Origin: AP-15 sp963701815
GTDB lineage: Bacteria > Pseudomonadota > Alphaproteobacteria > ATCC43930 > CGMCC-115725
Reading direction: 5' to 3'
DNA: 64,000 nucleotides
Assembly (NCBI GenBank): GCA_963701815.1
Contig: CAVPBN010000003.1
Coordinates: forward strand, 124,001 to 188,000
The notes below the pieces were generated by a model. The model ran no database searches, was not told where the DNA came from, and saw only the letters and a program-made list of their open reading frames with translations. Below are positions 55,608-63,052 of this stretch, in pieces. Both the position numbers and the translations under genes were made by a program. Position 1 is the first letter of the stretch. Every line of letters begins with the position of its first letter.

Positions 55608-56900
55608 TTACTCAGCGGCGTTCTTCCCGCCGTAGCGGCGGACGCGGAGATCGGCTTGCTCCTTGTGGCCCCAGAAGCGCTCGATCGCGCAGAGGCGGCT
55701 GCAATATTCGCCGACCATGGCGCTCGCCTCGGGGGTCTTGACCTCCTGATAGGTGCAGGTCTTCAGGAACTTGCCGACCCACAACCCGCCGGTGTAGCGG
55801 GCGGCGCCCTTGGTCGGCAATGTGTGGTTGGTGCCGATCACCTTGTCGCCATAAGCGACGTTGGTCTCGGGACCGAGGAACAGCGCGCCGTAATTCTGCA
55901 GGCGGCCGAGCCAGGCACGCGGCTGCCGGGTCAACACCTCGACATGCTCGGCGGCGATGCGGTCGGCCTCGGCGGCCATCTCATTGTCGTCGGCGCACAG
56001 GATGACTTCGCCGTAATCGCGCCAGGCGACGCCGGCGACATCGGCGGTGCGCAGAATGGTGAGCTGGCGGTCGATCTCGGCGATCGTGGCGTGAGCGAGC
56101 TTCTCGGAAGTCGTCAACAATATCGCCGGCGAGGTCGGCCCATGCTCGGCCTGGCCCAAGAGGTCGGTTGCGCACATCTCGGCGTCGGCGCTGTCGTCGG
56201 CAATGACCAGAATCTCGGTCGGGCCGGCAAACAGGTCGATCCCGACCCGGCCGTAGAGCTGGCGTTTCGCTTCGGCGACATAGGCGTTGCCGGGCCCGAC
56301 CAGCATGTCGACCGGCTGGAAGGTCGCGGTGCCGAGCGCCATCGCCGCGACCGCCTGGACCCCGCCCAGCACATGGATTTCGTCGGCGCCGCCGAGATGC
56401 ATCGCCGCGATCGTCTCGGGATGCGGGCCTCCTTGGTTCGGCGGCGTGCAGGCGGTGATGTGGCCGACCCCGGCGACGCGGGCGGTGACGATCGACATAT
56501 GCGCCGAGGCGACCATCGGGTAGCGGCCACCCGGCACATAGCAGCCGACCCGCCCGACCGGAATGTGGCGATGGCCGAGCACCACCCCCGGCAAAGTCTC
56601 GACCTCGACATCCTTCAACGAAGCCCGCTGGATCTCGGCGAAATTGCGGATCTGCGCCTGCGCGAATTCGATGTCGGCGATGGTCTGCGGCGACACCTTG
56701 GCGACGAGCGCGGCGATTTCGTCGCCGGTGAGGCGAAAGCTCGGCGGCGACCATTTGTCGAAGCGCTCGCTGAGTTCGCGCACTGCCGCATCGCCGCGCC
56801 TGGCGACATCGGCGATGATCGTCTCGACCGTGGCGCTAGTCTTGGCGTCGGCCTCTTCCTGCTGGCCCTTCAGCGCGGCAGTCTTGATGTGTCGCGGCAT
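55608..56900 (-). CDS. Histidinol dehydrogenase family protein
   Basis: A 430-residue NAD-dependent dehydrogenase. The family signature is present: GGRYPMVASAHMSIVTARVAG, GPGNAYVAEAKRQLYGRVGID, LFAGPTEILVIADD, LLGQAEHGP and NHTLPTKGAARYTGGLWVG, with zinc-ligand positions (E, H, D, H). It is read from ATG 56900, preceded by AGGAAG; a longer frame starts at 56954. It stands apart from histidine genes, so it may be a HisD paralogue acting on another substrate (some oxidise sulfopropanediol). Confidence 0.85.
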   Translation of the reverse strand: MPRHIKTAALKGQQEEADAKTSATVETIIADVARRGDAAVRELSERFDKWSPPSFRLTGDEIAALVAKVSPQTIADIEFAQAQIRNFAEIQRASLKDVEVETLPGVVLGHRHIPVGRVGCYVPGGRYPMVASAHMSIVTARVAGVGHITACTPPNQGGPHPETIAAMHLGGADEIHVLGGVQAVAAMALGTATFQPVDMLVGPGNAYVAEAKRQLYGRVGIDLFAGPTEILVIADDSADAEMCATDLLGQAEHGPTSPAILLTTSEKLAHATIAEIDRQLTILRTADVAGVAWRDYGEVILCADDNEMAAEADRIAAEHVEVLTRQPRAWLGRLQNYGALFLGPETNVAYGDKVIGTNHTLPTKGAARYTGGLWVGKFLKTCTYQEVKTPEASAMVGEYCSRLCAIERFWGHKEQADLRVRRYGGKNAAE

Positions 56901-57050
56901 CTGCGTGCTTCCTGTGGCTGTGACCCGCTTGCCCTTGGACAAAGAAATTATCACCGGACACGCCCGGCTGCGCTTTGTTTGAGTCGGTCTGGACGCTTGG
57001 TTGACGATATCTTATCTTCATATACAGATTTGTTCTGCCATGGTAACCCG

Positions 57051-57305
57051 ATGGCCCTGAACATCAAGGATCCGGCGACCGAAAAATTCGTGCGCGAACT
57101 CGCCGCAGCAGCCGGAGAATTGGTTACAACCGCGGTGCGCAGAGCGGCCGAAGAACGTTTGCAGAGGGTTCGGCTGCGGCGTGGTGGACGCAGTCTGGCG
57201 GCCGAAATCATCGAGATTGGAAGACGCTGCGCCGCGTTGCCGGATGTCGATACCCGCTCGGCGGAGGAAATCCTCGGTTATGACGAGCACGGGCTGCCGC
57301 GCTGA
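57051..57305 (+). CDS. vapB: VapB-type antitoxin
   Basis: An 84-residue antitoxin. MALNIKDPATEKFVRELA and TAVRRAAEERLQR resemble the Rv0623-family VapB. The C-terminal RSAEEILGYDEHGLP is the part that binds VapC. It overlaps vapC by one base (TGATG). Confidence 0.88.
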   Translation: MALNIKDPATEKFVRELAAAAGELVTTAVRRAAEERLQRVRLRRGGRSLAAEIIEIGRRCAALPDVDTRSAEEILGYDEHGLPR

Positions 57306-57733
57306 TGGTCATCGACAGCTCGGCAATCGTCGCGGTGCTGCTGAACGAGAAAAACGCCGCCCAAATCGCCCAGGCGATCGAGGCCGCCTCGCAGCGCCTG
57401 CTCTCGGCGGTAAACCTGCTGGAGGCCTCGATCGTGATCGAAAGCCGTAAGGGCGAAGCCGGCGGCCGCGAGCTCGATTTGCTGCTCTATCGCGCCGCGA
57501 TCGAGATTGTCGCGGTCGATCAAGACCAGGCCGAGACCGCGCGCATCGCCTGGCGGCGTTTCGGCAAGGGCCGCCATTCCGCCGGGCTCAATTACGGCGA
57601 CTGCTTTGCCTATGCTCTGGCAAAGAGCAGGGGCCTGCCGTTGCTGTTTCAGGGCGACGATTTCTCGCGAACCGACATCGATGCGGTTTCGCTGCAGCCG
57701 GACCCGACGCGGCCGGAAGTCGGAGCGAGCTGA
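57305..57733 (+). CDS. vapC: VapC-type PIN-domain ribonuclease toxin
   Basis: A 142-residue PIN nuclease. Acidic positions: D in MVIDSSAIVAVL, E in SAVNLLEASIVIE, D in LNYGDCFAYALAK and D in FQGDDFSRTDI. Its translational coupling to vapB supports a functional toxin-antitoxin pair. Confidence 0.9.
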   Translation: MVIDSSAIVAVLLNEKNAAQIAQAIEAASQRLLSAVNLLEASIVIESRKGEAGGRELDLLLYRAAIEIVAVDQDQAETARIAWRRFGKGRHSAGLNYGDCFAYALAKSRGLPLLFQGDDFSRTDIDAVSLQPDPTRPEVGAS

Positions 57734-57745
57734 GCGGGTGTGTCC

Positions 57746-57896
57746 TCATTCAATGACCTCGTCGGCCTGCGCGAGCAGCGAGAGCAGCGCGCCGAGGACG
57801 AGCGCCTTGGCGGTTTTGAGGTTGATGACCAGTTCGAACTTGGCCGGTTCCTGGATCGGCAGGTCGCCGGCCTTGGCGCCTTTCAGAATGCGCACG
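57746..57896 (-). pseudogene. 3' remnant of a PF04392-type ABC substrate-binding protein gene
   Basis: On the minus strand about 50 codons read RILKGAKAGDLPIQEP, KFELVINLKTAKALVLG and LLAQADEVIE stop, the C-terminus typical of the alphaproteobacterial ABC_sub_bind family (GRILKGAKPADLPV...). No start or upstream part exists; the next gene begins immediately before it. It is a short decayed remnant. Confidence 0.7.
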
Positions 57897-57904
57897 CCGC
57901 CCAA

Positions 57905-58660
57905 TCACCACGCGGTCCAGCCGCCGTCGGCGAGCAGCGACGAGCCGGTGACGAGGGAGGCGGCGGGCGAGGCGAGAAACACGACCGCGGACGCCACCTC
58001 CTCGACCGTGCCGAGCCGGCCGAGCGGGACGCGGTCGAGCACCCATTTCTTGAACGCCGGATCGGCGAAGAATGGCCGGGTCAGCGGCGTGTCGATAAAG
58101 GTCGGGGCGATCGACACGACGCGGATGCGCTTGGGCGCCAGCTCGACCGCCATCGCCTTGGTCAGCCCTTCGATCGCGTGCTTGGTCATCACATAGACGG
58201 TGCGGTCGCGTTCGGAGCCGACATGGCCCATCTGCGAGGACATGTTGACAATGACGCCGCCGCCTTGCCCGACCATCAGTCGAGCCGCCGCCTGCGCCAC
58301 CAGAAAAGCAGCGCGGACGTTTAGGGTCAGCAGCCGATCGAGGGTTTCTTCGTCAACTTCAAGAAAGGGCTGCGGCCGGTTGAGGCCGGCATTGTTGACC
58401 AGGATGTCGAGCGTGCCGAGACCGGCAAAGGCGTCGCGCATTGCTGCGGCATCGGTCACATCGAAGGGCAGCGTCCGCGCTTTGCCGCCTCTGCAGGCAA
58501 TCTCGCGCGCCACGGTGTCAAGCTCGCTCGGTGTTCGGCTGACCAGCACCAGCTCGGCGCCGGCGCTGGCGAGCGCCAGCGCGACGGCGCGGCCGATCCC
58601 GCGCCCGGCGCCGGTGACGAGCGCCGTCTTGCCGTCGAGACGGAAGGGGTCGAGCGGCAT
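57905..58660 (-). CDS. SDR-family oxidoreductase
   Basis: A 251-residue classical SDR. It has TGAGRGIGRAV (residues 11-21), NNAGLNRPQP, the catalytic YVMTK near residue 150 with Ser in NMSSQMGHVG, and SLLADGGWTAW at the end. GluDH-like or gluconate-5-dehydrogenase-like members look similar; substrate unknown. ATG 58660 was chosen over 58672. It lies 8 bp after the ABC-binding-protein remnant. Confidence 0.88.
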   Translation of the reverse strand: MPLDPFRLDGKTALVTGAGRGIGRAVALALASAGAELVLVSRTPSELDTVAREIACRGGKARTLPFDVTDAAAMRDAFAGLGTLDILVNNAGLNRPQPFLEVDEETLDRLLTLNVRAAFLVAQAAARLMVGQGGGVIVNMSSQMGHVGSERDRTVYVMTKHAIEGLTKAMAVELAPKRIRVVSIAPTFIDTPLTRPFFADPAFKKWVLDRVPLGRLGTVEEVASAVVFLASPAASLVTGSSLLADGGWTAW

Positions 58661-58674
58661 GATCGCTAGCAAGC

Positions 58675-58806
58675 CCCTCTCCGCCCGCGAGGGGGAGAGG
58701 GAGGGGCCCGTCGCGCAGCGATGGGAGGGTGAGGTGGACGGCGCCGCAACTCAGCCCATCGGCCCCCCTCACCCTCCCTCTCCCCCCGGCCAGCGGAGGG
58801 AGAGGG
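58675..58806. repeat. Palindromic GC/purine-rich element between SDR and TRAP genes
   Basis: Outer arms CCCTCTCCGC near 58676 and GCGGAGGGAGAGGG ending at 58806 are inverse to each other. An inner pair GGGAGGGTGAGG (58723-58734) and CCTCACCCTCCC (58768-58779) also pairs. The element can fold into a large hairpin and resembles the 50042-50091 hairpin. REP-like elements of this kind often lie downstream of genes. Confidence 0.6.
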
Positions 58807-58851
58807 TAAATATGCCTATCCCGTGCATTTACGTATCGTCCGCTCGAAGCC

Positions 58852-59791
58852 CTAAGCTCCGATTTCTCCCGCATAGGTTTCCAGCAGCCGCCATGCCGCC
58901 GGACCGGCACTTTCGCGCCAGCGTGCATAGAACGGGCCGAGCCGGGCCCGGAAGCTCTCGGTATCCGCAGTGTTGACCGCCATGCCTTTGCGGCGCCAAT
59001 TCCTCAGCCCCGGCGGCATTGATCGTTTCGGTGTCCTGGCGTTGCAGCAGCGCAAATTTTTCGGCGTTGCGCTCGACGACTTCCTGGATGTCCCGCGGCA
59101 GGGCGGCCCAGGCATCGGCATTGGCGAGCAGCGTGAACCCGGACCACCAGTGGCGGGTCAGGCTCAGATGATTCTGCACCTCGTAGAGTTTGAGCGACAG
59201 GACGACGCCGAGCGGATCGCTCTGGCCGTCGAATTCGCGCGCCTTCAGCGCCTCGTACATCCGGTTGAACGGGACATAGCCGGCCTCGGCGCCGAACGCG
59301 GCGAAGAAATCGCGGGCGATCTCGCCGCCCGGGCTGCGGATCTTGACCCCGGCGAGATCGGCGGCGGTCTGGATCGGCCGGTTACTGGTGGTCAGATGAT
59401 GAAACCCGTTCTGCATCGAGCGGCGGAAGGCATGGACCCCGTTATGCGCCAGCTCGCCGCGGATGCGGTCGCCGAGGGAGCCGTCGAGTGCGGCAAACAC
59501 CGCCTCGGAGTCGCGAAAGGCGAACGGCAACAGCGGCAGCGCGCTGGTCGGCGCCAGCCCGCCGAGCGTGGCGCCGGCAACGAAGAACTCGAGCGCACCG
59601 CTGCGCAGATCGGCCAGCATCTGCGGGTCGGGTCCGAGCCGGCTTTCCGGGAACACCTCGACGTCGAGCGCGCCGTCGGTGTCGGCGGCGATCGCCCGAC
59701 CCATCTCCGCCATCCGCTGGGCGGTCGGGCTGTGCGCCGGCTGGTTGAGCCCCAGGCGGCAGCGGTATCGCGGCGTCGGATCGTTCTGCAT
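58852..59791 (-). CDS. TRAP-type solute-binding protein (DctP family), one frameshift, no signal peptide
   Basis: A ~312-residue protein. The frame from ATG 59791 (MQNDPTPRYRCRLGLN) has DctP features: EVFPESRLGPDPQMLADLRSG, KIRSPGGEIARDFFAAFGAEA, YEALKAREFDGQSDP. Near 58995 it breaks and continues as RRKGMAVNTADTESFRARLG to the end ETYAGEIGA; one extra G in TTGGCGCC explains it. No signal peptide or twin-arginine motif is visible, and no DctQ/DctM genes adjoin. It may be an intracellular or mis-started binding protein. Confidence 0.68.
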
Positions 59792-59846
59792 CGGCCGATG
59801 ATAATCGACGATCGCCACACCGGAAAGCCGGCGACCTCTGCGCCGG

Positions 59847-60506
59847 CTACAAACCCTTTTCGACCATGTCGAGCAGGCGCTGGCCGATGGCGTCCCGCTC
59901 GGCGGGAGGCAGCTCGCGCAGCGGCCCGTCGGTGAACAGCATGGCCAGACCGCGCACCGCGGACCAGGCCAGATATTCGGCGCCCGGGCGCCGCTCGGCA
60001 GGCAGCGCGCCGGCCGCGACCAGCCGGTCGAGGGCGGCGCCGAGCAGCTGAAAGGGGTTGAGGCCGCTGTCCCCGGCCTTGGCCGGGACCGGGACGCCGC
60101 GGGTTTCGTCGGGGATCGCAAACGCGGTGCGGAACAGCCCGGTTTCCTCCTGGGCGAAGCGCAGGTAAGCGGCGCCGATCCCGCGCAAGCCCGCGCGAGC
60201 AGCGTCGGCGGGGTCGGTCGGCGGCGGCAATCGCGCCAATTCGGCTTCCATCGCGACGGCCAGCGCCGACAGCGCGGCCGAACGGACCGCCTGCAACAAT
60301 TCCCACCGGCTGGCGAAGTGCCGGTACGCGGCGTTGGGGACGACACCGGCGCGCCGGGTGGCTTCGCGCAATACGACCGCATCGGGCCCACCGGCGCGCG
60401 CCAGCTGCATCCCGGCATCGAGCAATGCCCGGCGCAGATCGCCGTGGCGATAGGTGCTGCGCTCCGGCGGCCCGCTTGCCGCGCCCGTTGTCGTGTCGGT
60501 CGTCAT
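59847..60506 (-). CDS. TetR/AcrR-family transcriptional regulator
   Basis: A 219-residue repressor. The HTH lies at about residues 22-60: YRHGDLRRALLDAGMQLA, VVLREATRRAGVVPNAAYRHF. The ligand domain is of the WHG type (AYLRFAQEETGLFRTAF, RGLAMLFTDGPLREL). It diverges from the VOC gene, with two operator-like palindromes between. It likely represses itself and the VOC gene. Confidence 0.88.
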   Translation of the reverse strand: MTTDTTTGAASGPPERSTYRHGDLRRALLDAGMQLARAGGPDAVVLREATRRAGVVPNAAYRHFASRWELLQAVRSAALSALAVAMEAELARLPPPTDPADAARAGLRGIGAAYLRFAQEETGLFRTAFAIPDETRGVPVPAKAGDSGLNPFQLLGAALDRLVAAGALPAERRPGAEYLAWSAVRGLAMLFTDGPLRELPPAERDAIGQRLLDMVEKGL

Positions 60507-60513
60507 TTATATG

Positions 60514-60526
60514 TGGACGCCGTCCA
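60514..60526. promoter_or_regulatory. TetR operator candidate, site 1
   Basis: TGGACGCCGTCCA is a perfect palindrome of 6 bp arms with a 1-base centre. It begins 8 bp upstream of the TetR start. The half-site GTGGACG recurs at site 2, about 33 bp away. Confidence 0.5.
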
Positions 60527-60544
60527 TTTCCTTTGTTATAGCAT

Positions 60545-60561
60545 TGTGGACGGCGTACACA
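60545..60561. promoter_or_regulatory. TetR operator candidate, site 2
   Basis: TGTGGACGGCGTACACA carries the same GTGGACG-CGTmCA core as site 1 and has outer TGTG/CACA arms. It lies about 35 bp before the VOC gene start. Centre-to-centre spacing of about 33 bp is close to three helical turns. Confidence 0.5.
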
Positions 60562-60594
60562 AAGCCGTTTGTCTCAACCCGAGGGAGAAATCCG

Positions 60595-61008
60595 ATGCAA
60601 GTCCAACCCTATCTGTTTTTCGACGGCAGCTGCGAGGAGGCGGCCGAATTCTACCGCCGTACCCTCGGCGCCCAGGTGGTGATGCTGATGCGGTTCAAGG
60701 ACCATCCCGACCCCAAGCCCCCCGGCATGGTCCCGCCCGGCGGCGAGGACAAGGTCATGCACATGTGCCTGCGCATCGGCGGCACCGAGGTGCTGGCTTC
60801 CGACGGCGGGTGTCGGGGGCAACGCAGCTTTCAGGGATTCGCGCTGTCGCTGACGGTGGCCGACGAGGCCGAGGCGGCGCAGCGGTTTGCGGCGCTGGCC
60901 GATGGCGGTCAGGTGCAGATGCCGTTGGCCAAGACCTTCTTCTCCCCGAGTTTCGGCATGGTCGCCGACCGCTTCGGGGTATCGTGGATGGTCTACGTCG
61001 CGGCTTGA
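60595..61008 (+). CDS. VOC/PhnB-like glyoxalase-fold protein
   Basis: A 137-residue protein. It starts MQVQPYLFFDGSCEEAAEFY, with TLGAQVVMLMRFKDHP, PGGEDKVMHMCLRIGGTEVL and SFGMVADRFGVSWMV, the PhnB/3-demethylubiquinone-9-like pattern of the vicinal-oxygen-chelate superfamily. GAGGGAG precedes ATG 60595. The divergent TetR gene suggests induction by a small molecule. Confidence 0.88.
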   Translation: MQVQPYLFFDGSCEEAAEFYRRTLGAQVVMLMRFKDHPDPKPPGMVPPGGEDKVMHMCLRIGGTEVLASDGGCRGQRSFQGFALSLTVADEAEAAQRFAALADGGQVQMPLAKTFFSPSFGMVADRFGVSWMVYVAA

Positions 61009-61055
61009 GCGACACCGCTGGGGGAAGCAACCGCCGTGGCGATTTGCGCCGCAAA

Positions 61056-61086
61056 AAGACCCCGGCCCGCCTAGGACCGGGGTCTT
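61056..61086 (+). terminator. Terminator-like hairpin after the VOC gene
   Basis: AAGACCCCGG (61056-61065) and CCGGGGTCTT (61077-61086) form a perfect 10-bp stem with an 11-base loop, about 48 bp after the VOC stop. The T run on the 3' side is weak. Confidence 0.55.
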
Positions 61087-61147
61087 GCTCGACCGGGTCG
61101 GCGCGGCGCCGATTTGCAGGGACCCGTGCTCCGGATATCGCTTGTCG

Positions 61148-61415
61148 CCGGGCTCGGCCCACGGCTGTCCGGTTCAGGAAACGCGGTTGCGCAGTTGGGG
61201 CCGGACCTCAACCCCCCGCTCGTCATGCCCGTGCTTGTCACGGGTATCCACGTCTTCCGGCGCCGAAGCTGGGTCCGTGGGCACCACGTCTTTTTCTTGC
61301 AAGCCCCTCCATTGCAAAACGTGGACGGCCGGGTCGAGCCCGGCCGAGGGGATGTACTTCGAAGCATTTTAAGATCATCGTAAATCTGAACCGGACAGCA
61401 GTGGGCCGAGCCCGG
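61148..61415. mobile_element. MITE-like element with 30-bp terminal inverted repeats
   Basis: Ends 61148-61177 and 61386-61415 are 30-base inverted repeats with one mismatch. The 208-base interior has no coding frame and holds a GTCATGCCCGTGCTTGTCAC block typical of dispersed alphaproteobacterial repeats. It is too short to encode a transposase. No clear target-site duplication could be confirmed by eye. Confidence 0.5.
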
Positions 61416-61590
61416 CCGCAAACGGTGCAACGGTGACGTGCGGCTTGACACGCCGGTGCGGGTCAGAGCCCCGGCTGCGCCGGCAAATTGGCGGCGGCGA
61501 CATTGCGCGGCAGCCGATCCGGCGAAGGCCCCGTCGTGGGGCCGATCCTGCGCTTGACAGCCTCGTCGGCGGCGGCTAGTAAGCCGCTGT

Positions 61591-61652
61591 TCGTGGTGAA
61601 TTTGAGCCGACCGGCTTGCGCGCCACGTTAAAAAAAGCGCTAAAAGGTCGGG
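61591..61652 (+). ncRNA. SAM-II riboswitch (metZ leader)
   Basis: The stretch begins CGTGGTGAATTTGAGCCGAC, continues CGGCTTGCGCGCCACGTTAA and ends with GCGCTAAAAGGTCGGG. The CGTGG/CCACG stem, the TTGAGCCG loop and the GCTAAAAGG(T/C)CGG pseudoknot strand match the SAM-II aptamer of alphaproteobacterial met genes. It senses S-adenosylmethionine to reduce methionine synthesis. Confidence 0.8.
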
Positions 61653-61662
61653 AGTTCGAAAG

Positions 61663-61694
61663 AAACCCTGGCCTGCGCGGGACCGGGGTTTTTT
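61663..61694 (+). terminator. Terminator in the metZ leader (riboswitch expression platform)
   Basis: AAACCCTGG (61663-61671) pairs with CCGGGGTTT (61683-61691) with one G-U pair, followed by more T. It is 10 bases after the SAM-II aptamer and 44 bases before metZ, the position expected for SAM-controlled termination. Confidence 0.65.
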
Positions 61695-61737
61695 GTTGCC
61701 CGGATCGGCGCGGCCGCAGCCCGGAGAGACCCAGCCG

Positions 61738-62943
61738 ATGGCCAAGCCCGTTCTGCCCGCCGATCTCGCCGCCTCCGTCGCGCCGGCGACCCTGCTGGTG
61801 CGCGGCGGCGCCACCCGTACCCTGCATGACGAGACCTGCGAGGCGTTGTTCATGACCTCGGGCTTCGTCTACGACGACGCCGCCTCGGCCGAAGCCGCCT
61901 TCGCCCAGGATGGCTCGCGCTATGTCTATTCGCGCTATCGCAACCCTACCGTGGCGATGTTCGAGGAAAGGCTGCGGCTGATCGAGGGGGCCGAGGCCTG
62001 CCGCGCGACCGCCAGCGGCATGGCGGCGGTGTTCGCCGCTCTCTTATGCCGGCTGCGCGCCGGTCAGAAGGTGGTGTCGAGCCGGGCATTGTTCGGCTCG
62101 TGCCATTACATCGTCAGCGAATTGCTGCCGCGTTGGGGCGTTGAGACCGTGCTGGTCGACGGGCGCGACCTCGGCGCCTGGGAAACCGCGCTCGGCGGCG
62201 GCGCCGCACTCGCTTTTTGCGAGAGCCCGTCCAACCCGGCGATGGAGATCGTCGACCTGACCGAGGTGGCGCGGCTGACCCATCGCGCCGGCGGCCTGCT
62301 GGTCGTCGACAACGTCTTTGCCACGCCGCTGTTGCAAAAGCCGTTGGCGCTCGGCGCCGACGTCGTCGTCTATTCGGCCACCAAGCACATCGACGGCCAG
62401 GGCCGCTGTCTCGGCGGCGCGATCCTCGCCTCGGAGAAATTCATCAAGGACGATCTCGGCCTGTTCTATCGCCATACCGGGCCGTCATTGAGCCCGTTCA
62501 ACGCCTGGCTGTTGCTGAAGGGGCTGGAGACTCTCGAACTGCGCGTCGACCGGCAATGCGAAACCGCCGCGGCGGTCGCCGATTACCTCGAGCGGCATCC
62601 GAAGATCGCCCGGGTGCTCTACCCCGGCCTGCCGAGCCACCCTCAATACGCACTTGCCGCGCGGCAGATGAAGGCCGGCGGCAGCCTCGTCTGCTTCGAC
62701 GTCGCCGGCGGCAAGGAGGGCTGTTTCCGGTTTCTCGACGCGCTGCGGCTGGTCGACATCTCGAACAATCTCGGCGATTCGAAGAGCCTCGTTACCCATC
62801 CGGCGACGACGACGCATTCGCGCCTCAAGCCCGAGGCGCGCGCCGAACTCGGCATCGGCGACGGGCTGGTGCGCTTTTCGGCCGGGCTCGAAGCCGCCTC
62901 CGATCTGCTCGGCGATTTCGAACAGGCGCTGAACCGGGTTTAG
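61738..62943 (+). CDS. metZ: O-succinylhomoserine sulfhydrylase
   Basis: A 401-residue PLP enzyme making homocysteine from O-succinyl- (or O-acetyl-) homoserine and sulfide. Signatures are LVRGGATRTLHDETCEALF, YSRYRNPTVAMFEERL, ATASGMAAVFA-like RATASGMAAV, and the PLP-Lys motif VVVYSATKHIDGQGR (Lys about residue 215). The SAM-II leader supports metZ over other Cys/Met-metabolism genes. GGAGAG precedes ATG 61738. The sulfide may come from the sulfite reductase encoded downstream. Confidence 0.93.
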   Translation: MAKPVLPADLAASVAPATLLVRGGATRTLHDETCEALFMTSGFVYDDAASAEAAFAQDGSRYVYSRYRNPTVAMFEERLRLIEGAEACRATASGMAAVFAALLCRLRAGQKVVSSRALFGSCHYIVSELLPRWGVETVLVDGRDLGAWETALGGGAALAFCESPSNPAMEIVDLTEVARLTHRAGGLLVVDNVFATPLLQKPLALGADVVVYSATKHIDGQGRCLGGAILASEKFIKDDLGLFYRHTGPSLSPFNAWLLLKGLETLELRVDRQCETAAAVADYLERHPKIARVLYPGLPSHPQYALAARQMKAGGSLVCFDVAGGKEGCFRFLDALRLVDISNNLGDSKSLVTHPATTTHSRLKPEARAELGIGDGLVRFSAGLEAASDLLGDFEQALNRV

Positions 62944-62971
62944 CGATATAAATATGTAATATGAGTCTCTA

Positions 62972-62998
62972 TTGACATAGGAGATCCGTTTTTAATAT
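62972..62998 (+). promoter_or_regulatory. Promoter candidate before the sulfite reductase gene
   Basis: TTGACA (62972-62977) and TAATAT (62993-62998) are 15 bp apart, slightly short of the usual 16-18. The surrounding TCTCTAT-TGAC-ATAGGAGA near-palindrome could be an operator. The region is unusually AT-rich. Confidence 0.4.
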
Positions 62999-63052
62999 CT
63001 GAGCCACATTCTCGAAGCGGTATTCGATCGCTTCGTGCCGGCAGAGGGCGGT

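Noticed and set aside
58829..60418. A 529-codon open frame covering the TRAP binding protein and the TetR gene
   Set aside because: The TetR frame is separately supported; the long frame is a shadow that happens to share the binding protein frame upstream of its frameshift.
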